Source: Simmondsia chinensis (lineage: Eukaryota > Streptophyta > Magnoliopsida > Caryophyllales > Simmondsiaceae). Taken from it: a DNA stretch of 64,000 nt. The stretch lies in NCBI GenBank assembly GCA_018398585.1, contig JAGTTD010000008.1, forward strand, positions 12,350,501 through 12,414,500. The letters run 5' to 3'. Below, piece by piece: positions 44,435 to 56,190 of the stretch (its first letter is position 1; each line of letters starts with the position of its first letter). The position numbers and the translations under genes were made by a program. The notes under the pieces were generated by a model. It was not told where the DNA came from and made no database searches. It worked only from the letters and a program-made list of their open reading frames with translations.

Positions 44435-47400
44435 TTAGTTGCAATTATAATTGTAATCATAGTCGTAGAGAGTATCATCTTCTACACTGTCATCACTATA
44501 GTGAAGATATTCACTATCATCCTTTTCAACTACAGCTTCAATTAATGGTTGATTAACCAAATCCCCTTGAACATCATCTCTTATATTGTCAGTGTCAACT
44601 ATGTTGATAGCCTTTAGCATCTCATGGTCATGTTGGCAATCAACTTCAGGTATGATTTCTTCTGCCATGTCAAAAAGATCTCTGGGCTTTGTACTGGTAA
44701 CTAAATGCCAATTCTTTCCCTTAGACTCAGGTGTGTAGAACACTTGAAGTGTTCGCTCAGCTAAAACATAAGGTTCAGTAGTTTTTACCTGCAATTTCAA
44801 ATTAACAAGAGTCAAACCAAACCGATCTTTCTTAACACCACTGGTAGGATGGACCCAGTCACATCGAAATAAGATGACCTTCCTTCCTTGATGGTAATCC
44901 AACTCAAGAATCTCTGTTAAAACACCATAATAGGTGACATTCCTATTATCAGGTGTAGTTGCATGCACAAGAACACCTGAATTTTGAGTTACAGCCTTCC
45001 TATCTACACATTTTGTATGAAACCTAAATCCATTGCAAGTGATCCTTGTCATTTTCTTAATCCACATGTTAGGCCATTTACTCAACCAAATTAGATATTC
45101 AGCTTTCATGGAGTCGGTGGGCAAATGATGTGAAACCTAAATTAGTCAGACAACAAGTTGGAAAAGCATAAGAATTTTAGAACCATAAAGAATTGAAACT
45201 AAAATAGTTCCCTAAACTTACATTTTCTTCGAACCATGTAGGAAATTTACTTCTACGATTGTCATAAATATCTTTCTATCGTTTTTGACTATTATCATTA
45301 TGAACCAAATCATAATGCTCACTGTCATCAAATAATCACATTAGTTTCAAAGAGTTAGTTAATCAATAAGCAACAACAGTTGAAAAGTTATAAGAATATA
45401 AGCTTACTTGATATAAACTTTAACTTCGTCACAGTTGAACAAGACATAACTATGTGCTTGTTCTAAAAAAGAATGAGGAGCTAAGACTTCATTCTTCTTA
45501 GAAGCATAACTTCTAAGGGAAAATATTGAGAGTCCTTCTCGTGCTTCGTCATTACCATCAGTGATCCTCTTTGATTGAGTCTCCCTTGTTTGGACACCAT
45601 GTAAATGCCTTGAACAAAATGTAAGACATTCTTCTGCAAGGTATCCCTCGGCAATTGATCCTTCTGGACAACTTCTATTATGTACATAAGACTTTAGCCT
45701 CTGTAAATACCTACATATATCAAAATGAATCTCTTATTTGAAAAGCATGTACCAGTTATTTAAAGTTTATTACATACTTTTTACAGGACCAAAATATATA
45801 CCTCTCCACAGGATACATCCCGCAATAATTAACCGGGCCAGCTATGAATGCCTCGTATGCCAAATGAATAAATAAGTGCACCATGACATCAAAGAAGGAA
45901 GGGGCCAATAACTCCTCAAGGTGACAAAGAATTAATGCAATTCGATCCTGCAAACACTCGAATTCTTGTGGTGCTGCCACTTTGGAACATAATTCCTGGA
46001 AATAGTTGCTTAACTCGATTATAACGGGGCTAACATTCTTGTCTTTGATTTTCCGTGCAACTAGTGGCAACAACTGTTGCATTAGAATATGATGATCATG
46101 ACTTTTCAAACCTAAAACCTTACGTTCAGTAGTGCGTACACATCGTGCAATATTTGCTGCATATACATCGGGAACTCTAATAATGGCCAACATATCTAGA
46201 AGTTCTTCTTTCTTCACATCACTTAGGGTAAAATGTGATGGCGGCAATCTTATCCTACCCCTTGCGTCTTCCATTGGGTGTAGATGACTATGAATATTTG
46301 TACTTTTAAGATCAAGATGCGATTGTAAGGTGTCTTTTGTTTTCCCCTCAATATTCAAAAGAGTCCCAATTAAGCTTTCAGATATATTCTTCTCTATATG
46401 CATCACATCCAAGTTATGTCTTATCAAATGATGCTCCCAATATGGAAGTTGGAAGAATATACTCTTCTTTTTCCATGGTCTAACTTCTTCTGCCCGTCTT
46501 CCCCTTTTATACTTTGGTCTCAACCCTTTTCCTAATGTCACATTGAGTCCCTCCATTTGTTCTAACAACTCTTCCCCCGATCGCAAATGCGGAGCAGGGC
46601 TCAATTCAGTTGTCCCATCAAATGCTTTTCTATTACGACGATATTTGTGATCACCATCTAGAAAGCGTCGATGGCGCATGAAACACAATTTCCTACTATG
46701 TTTCAAATACAAAGAACTAGTTTCCACATTACAATGGGGACATGCATGCCTCCCTTTAGTTCTTCACCCAGATAAGTTACTGTATGCTGGAAAATCATTA
46801 ATTGTCCACATCAATGTAGCTCACATAGCAAATGTCTCTTTAGTTGAGGCATCAAATGTGTACACACCAATCATCCATAACATTTTTAGCTCCTCAATTA
46901 AAGGTTGAAGGTAAATGTCAATGTCATTTCCAGGTGCTTTCGGACCAGGTATAATCAAAGAGAGAATGAAATAGGGCTCCTTCATGCACATCCATGGTGG
47001 TAAATTGTATGTCATCAAGACAACTGGCCATATGCTGTATTGAGTACCCATGATCCTGAATGGGTTGAACCCATCACTTGCCAACCCAAGCCTAACGTTT
47101 CGAGGGTTCGAAGAGAACTTGGGATAGCGCCTATCCAAACTTTTCCATGCTTGAGAGTCAGCCGGATGCCTTAACTTGCCATCTTTGGTTCTCCCTTCTT
47201 CATGCCATCTCATCAGTCTTGGATGACATAAACAATCGTTGCAACCTTGGTATCAAAGGAAAATCACGAAGAACCTTATTTGGCACTTTTCGACCGTTTG
47301 TTAATGACACAATTGCTCCATCATCAGTAGTTTTCCATCTTGAGGCACCACATATTGGGCAAGCATCACAACCTCCAAACTCCTTTTGAAAAAGCACACA

Positions 47401-47994
47401 ATCATTAGGACATGCATCAATCATATTATAGCCAAGACCCAATTTTTTGATGATGCTTTTCATTTATAAAAAGAATTTGGAATTGTTTCACCCTTTGGAA
47501 GAGCCCTTTTGAAACACTTTATAAAATCATCAACTGCTGCATCAGTCACACCATGTAGACACTTAAGATGATACGTTTCAACAATGAATGACAAAGTTGA
47601 AAACTCTTGGCACCCAGGATATAACGGTTGCTTAGACTCTTCGAGCATTTTATAAAAGACTTCAGCTTCGGAATTAGGCACTTCTTGTGGTTGGTGTGTT
47701 GATGCCCTAATGTCATCAAAATTATGCACCCCAAACGCATCATCGAGCATGTCATGCATGCTATGTTCGTCATCTTCAACCTCAATAGCTTGAAATTGTT
47801 CACCATGTTCATGCCATATACTTCATGTATAATCAGCATCCATTCCTTTCAACGTAAGGTGGCGTCGAATAGTTGATCCATTTCGAACATATCCATTAGC
47901 AAACAGAGTATGCAGTGAATGCTTCTAACCCTTGTTGAAATTCAGTTGAAACCCTTGAACACTTCACCCAATCCTTGTTCTTAAATACATCCAT
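44435..47994 (-). pseudogene. CACTA tnpD-like transposase (tnp2 family) with DUF4218 and DUF4216
   Basis: ATG at 47992-47994. The N-terminal transposase-associated domain (D-W-V-K-C-S-R, R-N-G-S-T-I-R-R-H, W-H-E-H-G-E) is broken by a frameshift and a Trp-to-TGA stop. The tnp2 core spans 47759-46200 (I-D-A-C-P-N-D-C, C-D-A-C-P-I-C, L-R-H-P-A-D-S, G-L-A-S-D-G-F-N-P-F, W-T-I-N-D-F-P-A-Y-S-N-L-S-G), with frameshifts near 47460 and 47205 and two more stops near 46820-46760. A DUF4218 region lies at 46200-45715 (L-E-E-L-L-A-P-S-F-F-D-V-M-V-H). A 67-nt GT-AG intron (45711-45777) joins S-C-K-K to Y-L-Q-R-L. A later exon (about 45350-45215) has an in-frame TAG. DUF4216 (R-F-H-T-K, R-C-D-W-V...R-F-G-L) and an acidic tail end at 44435. 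The protein would cut and join the CACTA termini if intact. Confidence 0.88.
45711..45777 (-). other. Intron in CACTA tnpD-like gene
   Basis: Minus-strand GTATGT at 45772-45777 and ATGTAG at 45711-45716. Splicing joins codons in frame across a stretch that otherwise stops at 45756, and restores the conserved Y-L-Q-R-L-K-S-Y block. Confidence 0.75.
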
Positions 47995-50194
47995 CCTAAA
48001 ACTTTCCTACACTTATTTGTAAAAAAAAAAAAAAAAAAAATTGGCAAACAACTATTTGAAAAACATACCTAAAATATGAAAGTCACAAATAAGACCAAGC
48101 AAGAATAAAATCATATCAAAATGAAATAACACATTACAAATTATGTATCAGAGATACAATATAGCACTAGAGCTCATATCACATAGTTAATGACAAGTCG
48201 AAATTAGTATATAATTTTTTATATTACTTTAATATATTTTTAAACATTTTACTTCAATTTTTTATCACTTTTGCTCGGTTTCGCTCGGTTTTGACGATTT
48301 TGCTACTTTATTGCAAAAACACCAATTTTATACTAAATCTTGCTAGCTTTATCAATAATATCAATAAGTAAAAGCAAGATAAATAAAAAAATTGTAAAAT
48401 AATAGCAAAAATTGTACAAAAATACAAAAAACACCTAACTTGCACCCTATTTCACAAGTTTTGCATAAATTTTTAGCTAAAATTCAAGCTTTTATCCTCT
48501 TTATTCATCTTTTATACATTGTCCAATACAATTAAACATTAATTAAAGCTATTTAAAGCATTATTTTACATGAAAAATAGAAAAAAATAGAAAAATATAA
48601 AAAATTACAAGTAGCAAGCAAGTTGCAGACCTGCTCCAGCAAGCAATTTTGGAGCTCCATTTTGTTGATTATCTTCGACTAAATTCAATGAAACAAATCT
48701 TAAATAAGTTACTCAACATCTTTGTAACATGTTAATGCAGTATATGGGTGGAGGATTTCGTGAAAAAATTAAGAAAATCGAGCTAGAAAGCAGCTTGCAG
48801 ATCATGGGTGGCAAAACTCTGTTTTTCAAAGACAACTTGCATTTTGGCAATTAAAACTCGATTTTGTTTACCAAATTCATTGTACAAACATCACACAATA
48901 TTAATATAATGTTTTGGTGCAGAAGTTGGGCGGTAGAGTGTAGAAAAAAATCAAGAAAAGGGCCAAAAATCAAGGAGATCTGCAGTTAGGCAGATCTGCC
49001 TCATGAAGCTCAAATGGGATCTGCTTTTGGAGGATTTTTGAAGTTTTTTTAATCCCAATCCTACTAGTATGAATAGAGGACGTTGCAAGGAGTAGAATCA
49101 TCAAGTTTTCAGATCAAAAAACTAAAAAAAATCAAGTGAAAGAAAGGGTCGAAGTTGGTTAGTTGTACACTGTCAACAGCCCAGTTTTTTGATGTTTTTG
49201 GGGTTTTTTTTTGCTGATTTTTTGTTATTTTTATCATTTTTCTTCATTAGTTCATGTATTTTGATACTGGAATATGTGTTGTGGAGGCCATCATCATGAA
49301 ACAATTGCTAATTAATGATTGCTATGTAATGTAATAACTTTTATTTTATTCCACAATACATACACAAACCACTTCATGTGTGAGCACTCATAAGCCAACA
49401 CTAGAACAACAACAAAATTTGGTCAATAATCGAAAGTAATAATGCATCCATGCAAAGAAATAAACGAGGGGTAACACTACATCCCATATCCCCCAAAGTA
49501 TTATAGTTTGAAAAAGTAAACAAATAACTTCTAATTTTATCAAACATACCCCTCAAACTATCAATTTGCATTAATTATACCCTATCTTATATTTGCCACC
49601 GAGGAGAAGTTCAAGCCCCACTTGTACTAAAATCCTAAATTGGCCACTAAATCTAATTTAAATAATCTTTATAGTGTACGCCAATCCAATCCCATAAGTT
49701 CAAGATAATTCTTGTCATCTAAACCTAGCTTCTTCTCATCAAATTCTATTGATTTCACTTCTATCTCTCTTCTCGTTCTCTTCTATTCTCATCAAAATTC
49801 ACTTCTTATCACAATTTAAAGCCTTAAAACCCTACATTATGATTCAAGTTTCATTTTCTCTAATTTTCAACTTAGTTGTAAGGATTGTATCAAAAATCAA
49901 ACCAAATTTACACTAAAATATGAAAGTTGTAAACAAAACTAATGACTAAAAACCTGAAATATGCATGAAAAATATACTAAAATAAAAAAAAATAAGAAGT
50001 AACACCACAATCCAAACCCAAACCTCGTCAATAAGCAACAGTACCAACCTCCCACCACAAATCTACTCAACAACAAGCATAATCAAGATAAATTTTAGCA
50101 AATTCATGTCTCATATAATAAATTTACATGTTTTAAACGAAATAAAATATAAAATGTACATAAAACATTCTTGTTTAATACCGAAAATTTAGGG
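47995..50194 (-). other. CACTA 5' spacer or first-intron region, no gene seen
   Basis: 2.2 kb of AT-rich sequence with poly-A near 48019-48040 and no supportable ORF. Around 48230-48360 it contains GCTCGGTTTCGCTCGG and flanking sequence that match, inverted, the right end of solo LTR M (39530-39670). It probably represents untranslated leader, intron or an old inserted repeat. Confidence 0.5.
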
Positions 50195-50345
50195 CGTAGA
50201 ACCTCGGGACTGGACGAACGGACGGCAGAGCAGCGGTGGCCGGCGTGGTGGCTCTCGAGTCGAAGGGTGAGAATGGACGACCCGCGGCAGAGCAGCGGTG
50301 GCAAGATTGGTGCTTGTCGAGCGGGAGGGTGGGGCGCTGGAGAGA
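50195..50345 (-). promoter_or_regulatory. GC-rich 5' region of CACTA element
   Basis: A GC-rich island of about 150 bp in an AT-rich element. It contains a diverged repeat of CGGCAGAGCAGCGGTGGC (50222-50239 and 50284-50301). It lies inside the transcription-start end of the element, where maize Spm has a GC-rich downstream control region. The analogy is positional. Confidence 0.5.
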
Positions 50346-50388
50346 GAGAGGGAGTGTGTTTGCTGAGGGGTTTGTGTTTTAGTATAGG

Positions 50389-50394
50389 TTTATA
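50389..50394 (-). promoter_or_regulatory. Candidate TATA box for CACTA transcript
   Basis: Minus-strand TATAAA just upstream of the GC-rich leader and inside the subterminal region, in the right place to drive both minus-strand genes. Confidence 0.35.
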
Positions 50395-50559
50395 AGTATA
50401 TTGGGGGGAAAATTTTAGGTTAGAATTAAGTATTGGAGGGAAATTTTGAGAAGGAAAAAAAAATTTTGAGAAGAAAGAGAAAAAATTAAAGGGGAAAATA
50501 TAAATTAAGGGAAAAAATAAAAATTGAGTAAAAATAAATTAAATACTATTAATTTTTAT

Positions 50560-50969
50560 AATTTAAAACTAATAACTTTGTTTGTTGGTAATGATTCTTT
50601 TAATATTGTAAAAATAATATTAGCAATAAATTTGTTTGTTGGCAAATGTCTCTATTAGTATTGGTTCAATACTAATAATTTATTTGTTAGTAATATAATT
50701 TTGCCTGTTGGTGATGGTTATTGGACAAAACTAACAGGCTTGTTTGTTAGTAATGAATCCGTTAGTAATTCAAATATATTATTACCAACAAATTTGTTTA
50801 TTTGTGAAGAACTCTGTTGGTATTGATCTAATTAATACCAACAGACACTATTTTTTTTTGTTGGAAAATATATTTTTCCCACTATATAAAATAAATTACA
50901 AATTTATTACCATCAACACTAATGACTGTTAGTATTGATCACCCAATTCCAACAGAATATTTTAATTTT
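50560..50969. repeat. CACTA subterminal repeat array (5' side)
   Basis: Repeated TTTGTTGGTAATG, TTACCAACA and related motifs in both orientations, the counterpart of 41225-41730. Confidence 0.85.
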
Positions 50970-50998
50970 TGTTAGTATTGGTCATATTTTTTGTAGTG
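50970..50998. repeat. CACTA right terminal inverted repeat
   Basis: 29 bp, exact inverse of 41196-41224, followed by target copy AAC. Confidence 0.97.
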
Positions 50999-51001
50999 AA
51001 C

Positions 51002-52193
51002 CCAACTGCCACACCTGAGAGCCCAGCCCGTCAACCACCAGCAGCACGAGCCCAGCACAGGCCCAACTTCATCATCAACGTAGGCCCATTTTTAACCCAC
51101 AACATCCCCTACTTAAGCCACCGCGGCCACCGGCCCAAAACACGCAGCACCAGCCCAGCCCGGCACCAGTCCAGCCCACTGTGAAACCCTAACAGAGAAG
51201 AAGAAGGTCGATTGTGGGGGTGGATTTAAGTGGGGTCTTGGTCATCCCTATTCTCGGTCCGGATTGACCGCCTTTCTCTCTTTGGGTCCTTGGTTTTTGG
51301 GGTTCTGTTCACCGCCCCTCATTCTCTCTAATTTTCTCTCTCTTCTTATTTTGTACTACTTTTTTTTATTTTTTTCGTTAAATTGGAACGAGAGCAAAAT
51401 TAGTATGAAGACTGACATGAGTTCTTTCATCTCCTCCTTCACCAGATCATCCTTGATGGAGAGTTAACTTGCTCCCTGGGGTCAGATAAAATCTTAGCCT
51501 TTACTTTTGTTTACTTTTAATTCGGGTTAATTTGATTGTTTACATGAATTGCTTTGTTAAGATAAATACTCTGAAGTATTATATTTTTATTATTTATTCG
51601 ATTGATATGATTATTGAGTTTGTAACCTTTAATTATTGATATTGATATTTATAAATTAATTCTTTGTGCTTGTAGCCTTAGAATTAATTAATCATGCAAT
51701 AATATTAACCAAATTGTTAATTAAAGCTATCTTCCCCATACTTTAGTTAGATAGGGTCAATACGTGATTATTAACTATACGTTAGGTACAGCCTATTTTT
51801 CTTATGCTTTAGTTAGATAGGGTCAATACGCAATACTAACAACATTACCTTAGTAGGTTGAAGCTTGCAGCCTAAACCACTACCCGTGTGACAATCAATA
51901 AGCCCAATTTAAGAGTTAACACAAAAATAGTTGGCTAATGATGGATTCGAAACCCTGGGTTCCAATTTAATATATTTTTCTGATTAGAAGTAAATTACTT
52001 TTGTTTAATTGTCATTTTCTAGATTAATTAACACAAAGATATCACTTTTCCTTTAAACAATTTAGATCATAGATTAAATTCACACACCCTTAATCCTTGT
52101 ATTTCGATACCCTCTTGCTCTACACTTCACTTTAGGTGTGTTTAATAGACAGTGTTTTATATTAAGTTTTGATAGACAGAGAAAAACACATCA
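51002..52193 (+). repeat. Element C 5' LTR, second part
   Basis: Continues the LTR after the CACTA insertion and matches about 56566-57714. It holds seven more RGCCCA motifs and, at 51184-51192, an intact AAACCCTAA telo-box. The rest is AT-rich and ends CACATCA, followed by the mutated Asp-type primer site. Confidence 0.94.
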
Positions 52194-52565
52194 AGATTTT
52201 GGGGCTGTTGCCGGGACTAGGCCACGTTCGTGATTTTATTTTTGTGATTTTCTTTGATTTTTAACTTTCTATTTCTTTTTTAATTATAAATTAATTTATT
52301 TTACTTTTTAACCTAGGATTTGAAATTTTAATTTGATTCTTAATTTAGGATTTTAAATTTTTAATTCTCTTTAATTATTATTGTCTCTTTTCTTTAAAAT
52401 TTTTTTTTTCTCTTATTAGCATTATTTTTGTTGTGATTTTCGTGCATAAGTAGATTTGAGGGTATCTTGTTATTTGTCTTTTTTTTTTTTAGTATTTGTT
52501 TTGTCTGTTTTATTTGTTTTGCTTATTTAATTTTTAATTTACTTGATTTGTGTGGTTAATTGTTC

Positions 52566-53742
52566 ATGCACTATCGTCGCTCTTTGTCTATGGACCTTAC
52601 TAGATTCGACCCTGAAATTGAAAGAACTTTAAGAGACCTTAGAGCCCAACACCGAGCACAAACCGTAATGGCTGACGAACAACAACCACGTACACTTATG
52701 GACTACTTTACTCCCACCACATACGCTTCACCCTCATGCATTAGGTTGCCACCTGTAGCCCATCAGTTCGAGCTTAAGCCACATACCATACAAATGCTTC
52801 CTTCATTCCACGGCTTAGGCAATGAGAACCCGTACACACACTTGGACAGTTTCATGGAGGTTTGCTCAACTTTCAGGATCTTTAACGTTAGTGATGATCC
52901 ATCTTACTGTGCCTCTTTCCTTTCTCTTTAATGGAAAAGGCTAACTATTGGTTAGGCACCTTACCTAGTGGGACGATTAGTACTTGGACTCAAATGCAAC
53001 AAGAATTTCTTAAGAAATTCTATCCCATTAGTAAGACTAACACCGCTAGGAGAGCCATTAACACCTTCGTCCAACTCCCTACTGAGGAGTTTCATGAGAC
53101 TTGGGATAGGTTTAGAGAACTCTTACGAGCTTGTCTACATCATGCTATCCCTAAATGACAACTAGTCCAAAATTTCTATTATGGGTTAAACGAGAAGGGT
53201 TAACAAACTGTAAATGCCTCGTGTGGTGGTCAATTCCTTGGGAAGAATGAGGATGAGGTGTGCGAACTGTTTGAACTTTTGAATGAGAATTCACAACAAT
53301 CTGCCGCACATGCATGTCTTAATGCTACTAGGTTAAATAGAGGAGTAAATGAGATTGCTCACACCTCCATCTTAGATAAGAAAGCAAACTCTCTGGCCTC
53401 TTCCGTAGAGCAGTTAACTTCCCTATTTAAGATGACATCGGCCCCCTCTACTGTACCTAATGTGTCTCATGTTTCAAATGTGCATAGTGCTTGCTCTTCA
53501 TGCTCTAGTGTCTCTCATTGTACACATGACTGCCCCTCTGCGACCGATGAGGTCATGCACCCTTCTCCTGCTTCTCGGACCTCTGATCTTCCCTCATCAT
53601 ATGAACCTATAGTACCCTTCCCCCAATCTTTAGTTGCACCACATCCAAATGGGAAGGACAAGAAGTGGGACGACATTTTGGAGACATTTAGGCAAGTAAA
53701 GATAAATATTCCCCTTCTTGATGCGATTAAATAGATCCCGGC
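52566..53742 (+). pseudogene. Element C Athila-type gag
   Basis: ATG at 52566. Athila gag hallmarks in order: D-Y-F-T-P and F-E-L-K-P-H-T-I-Q-M-L-P-S-F-H-G-L (to 52931, then a stop), W-L-G-T-L-P-S-G-T-I-S-T-W and F-L-K-K-F-Y-P (52931-53158, then a TGA). A third section follows (53258-53734) with the zinc knuckle C-S-S-C...H...C (CX2CX4HX4C, near 53491-53532). Three stops and a frame change, otherwise collinear with the family. Confidence 0.88.
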
Positions 53743-53746
53743 CTAT

Positions 53747-54300
53747 GTGAAGTTAATTAAGGATCTACTAAACCAAAAGAGGCGATCTAGAGCACATCTG
53801 CCTAAAAAAGTGTTCTTAGCCGAGCAAGTGAGCTTTATTCTGAAGCGTGACACTCCAGTTAAGTACAAAGACCCTGGTTTCCCCACCATCTCTTGTTCAC
53901 TTGGAGACTGCCTGATCGATAATGCCTTACTGGACTTAGGAGCGAGTGTCAACATTATTCCTTACTCGGTTTATGAGAAGTTAGGCTTGGGAGAGCTGCA
54001 ACCCACCATGGTGACCTTACAATTAGCAGATAGATCAACTAGGATTCCCCGTGCTGAGCTGATTTAAATGCTAGTGAAAGTAGATAAAGCCTTGTTTCCT
54101 GCTGATTTCCTCGTGCTTGATATGGAACCTTCTAGTTATTCGAAAAACCACGTCCCTGTCATTCTAGGTTGGCCTTTCGTAGCAATGGCCAATGCTACCA
54201 TCAATTGTAGATCTGGGGTAATGGATGCTAGCTTTGCCAATATGACTATTAAGTTGAATATTTTTTAGGCTTTGTTTTCACCCACTAGTATGGATGAGTC
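53747..54300 (+). pseudogene. Element C Athila-type protease
   Basis: 53747-54067 and 54068-54268 in one frame, separated only by a stop. It shows D-N-A-L-L-D-L-G-A-S-V-N-I-I-P-Y-S-V-Y (the D-L-G-A catalytic motif usual for this lineage), L-A-D-R-S-T-R-I-P, V-P-V-I-L-G-W-P-F and M-T-I-K-L-N-I-F. This is the typical Athila protease module before RT. Confidence 0.88.
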
Positions 54301-54891
54301 ATAGTGTTTTTGTGTGGATATTGTTGATGATTTGGTGGACAAAACACTCTCCTCTACCGTAATTAATGACCCTCTTGACGAAAATGCAAAACCTTCTAAA
54401 GAGATGCAACGAAGGTTAAACCTGGACATGAACGAAGTCTTGGGTTGGGGAAAGAAGTCCTGGGTTGGGAGAAGAATCATGATGTTATGGTTCAGGAGGA
54501 AATTGTACTAAGCCATAGGATGTCTAAGGAGGGTGTTGAGGTTGATAGAGCTACGATAGATTTGAATTTGAACTTGCCCCCTCCCTCAAATGCGAAGCAA
54601 GTTAGAGACTTTCTAGGTCATGCGAGTTTCTATAAGGGATTCCTTAAGGACCGTGGGAAGTTGACTAGACCATTGACAAGTGTGCTATCTAAGGACATAT
54701 TAATTGAGCTCGATGTGTCTTGGTTGGAAGTTGTTCATAAGCTTCGATCTACACTTATTGCTGCTCCCGTTAGGCATCCACCCGGCTACTCGCTTCCTTC
54801 TGAAATCATGTGTGACACTTCTGATAGTGCTGTAGATCTTGTTTTGGGTGAGCTCAGTGAAGTTGCTTCTTTGGTTGATGCCATTACTTGA
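54301..54891 (+). pseudogene. Element C pol remnant lacking the RT core
   Basis: After V-D-I-V-D-D-L-V (54314-54340) the sequence jumps near 54465 to the end of RT (V-L-S-H-R-M-S-K-E-G-V-E-V-D, P-P-P-S-N, V-R-D-F-L-G-H-A-S-F-Y-K-G-F) and the start of RNase H (S-E-I-M-C-D-T-S-D-S-A-V). The RT fingers, palm and catalytic Asp pair are absent, as are the rest of RNase H and integrase. The breakpoint lies in a short repeat (AAGTCTTGGGTTGGG / AAGTCCTGGGTTGGG), suggesting deletion between microhomologies. Confidence 0.85.
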
Positions 54892-56190
54892 TCTTCGCTG
54901 GACCCATTGCGCCCGGCTGAAGGCGTAAAACTTAGCGCTCCTAGGAGGCAGCCTAGGTCTGTTATTTTTCTTGTTTTAATTTAGTTTTGACCTAATTAGT
55001 TGCTTCGAGGCTTATTTTCTCTCTTTTCAGGTTCTTGTGCCAGGTTGAAGGAATCAAATATACATGTCCACGCCGTCTTGCCAGGTTGTATTGCTCCATC
55101 TCACCTGTCTCTTGTGCTTTAATGATTGATGTTATTGCTTGGAGGACAATCCATGGTTTAGTTGTTGGGGTGAGGCTCATTTGCATATGCTCATTTTTGG
55201 TTGAATTTTTAAAATTTTGAACATCTTTTGTGCATTTTGAGTGTGCATTATAATTGTTTAGCTAAGTTTTCCCTGATCGATGCGTATGTTATGATGACAG
55301 TGGGATTAGTTGCTTATTTCATTCTCTTAATTCCATGAAATTAAATGATTCTACTTCATACTTGTTAATGAGTGTTGTTGATTATTGTTGATATTAATGG
55401 GTTCTACTCATGCCGCTCACATATTCACTGAGCACAGGACTTTCATGTTGCGGAAAATCTGAAGAATTTGAGTAAACAACCTTATATATCTTGAGTTTTG
55501 CAAGCCTGCCCAATTGGCTTATCCTAATCCTTGCCCTTGATGTTATGTAAAGTACTAGTTGGTCAATGTCAATTGTAATGATGAAGGACGCGTTATTAAA
55601 AAAAGGGGTCAAAAAATGGACAAAAAAGAAAAAGGAAACTAAAACAAAAAGAAAAATAATTAAAAAAAAAAGAAAAAAAGGGTTTCCTCCAAAAGAAAAA
55701 GGCAAAAGAAAAAGAAAATTGATGTGCGTTCGTGATAAAGTTTCTTTTGTGCTATATCAAGGTTAAAATATTGTAAAGTGGTCACTCATATGCCACTTAA
55801 AATTTCTTTATGTATGGGCATCTGTTTAGGTGATTCAATGGTGTGGGTGCACAAAACCTTTATATATTTGGTTGAAAGCGAGAATTTGAGGAGATTCCGT
55901 GGCATGAAATCCTAATCACTTTCACTTGTGCGCTTAAATTTCTTGAGTAATCCCTATTAGTTGATACAAGGTTAATGAAATTCTATGACGAGTTTTGAAG
56001 TTTAATCATCTAAATTCATGGAATTGGAGAATGCTCTAGATGATTTAATTTTGCCTTGAATTGTAATATAGGTGTAAATCTCGGGAAATATGGCGAAGAT
56101 TGGATTAGTTGGGGTAGTTGGTCACTTTAGTCTTTATGTTGAATCATATGCTTTGCTCGAGGACTAGCAAAGGTTAGGTGTGGGGGTGTT
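54892..56190 (+). other. Element C 3' untranslated region and polypurine tract
   Basis: About 1.3 kb without a credible gene; Athila elements often carry an env-like ORF or its remains here, but I see no conserved block. It includes an A-rich, lysine-coding tract (about 55590-55720) and ends with AGGTTAGGTGTGGGGGTG (polypurine tract) directly before the 3' LTR. Confidence 0.6.

Larger units (their letters stand above)
41196..50998 (-). mobile_element. CACTA (En/Spm) DNA transposon, 9.8 kb, with both transposase genes
   Basis: Inserted in the 5' LTR of C. It has perfect 29-bp terminal inverted repeats beginning CACTACAAAAAATATGACC (41196-41224 and 50970-50998) and a 3-bp target copy AAA/AAC (41193-41195 and 50999-51001). 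The uninterrupted 3' LTR of C (CCCAACAACCCAGC near 56560) is a ready-made empty site. Subterminal regions are packed with ACCAACAG/TTGTTGGTA repeats in both orientations. Both genes run on the minus strand: a tnpD-like (tnp2) transposase and a tnpA-like (Transposase_24/Ptta) protein. Both carry inactivating changes. Confidence 0.96.

Noticed and set aside
50104..50395. ORFs on both strands in the GC-rich CACTA leader
   Set aside because: GC-rich sequence lacks stops by composition; no codon pattern or domain, and it lies upstream of the transposase start.
55566..55766. Lysine-rich 66-codon ORF
   Set aside because: Simple translation of an A-rich tract in the Athila 3' region; no conserved domain.
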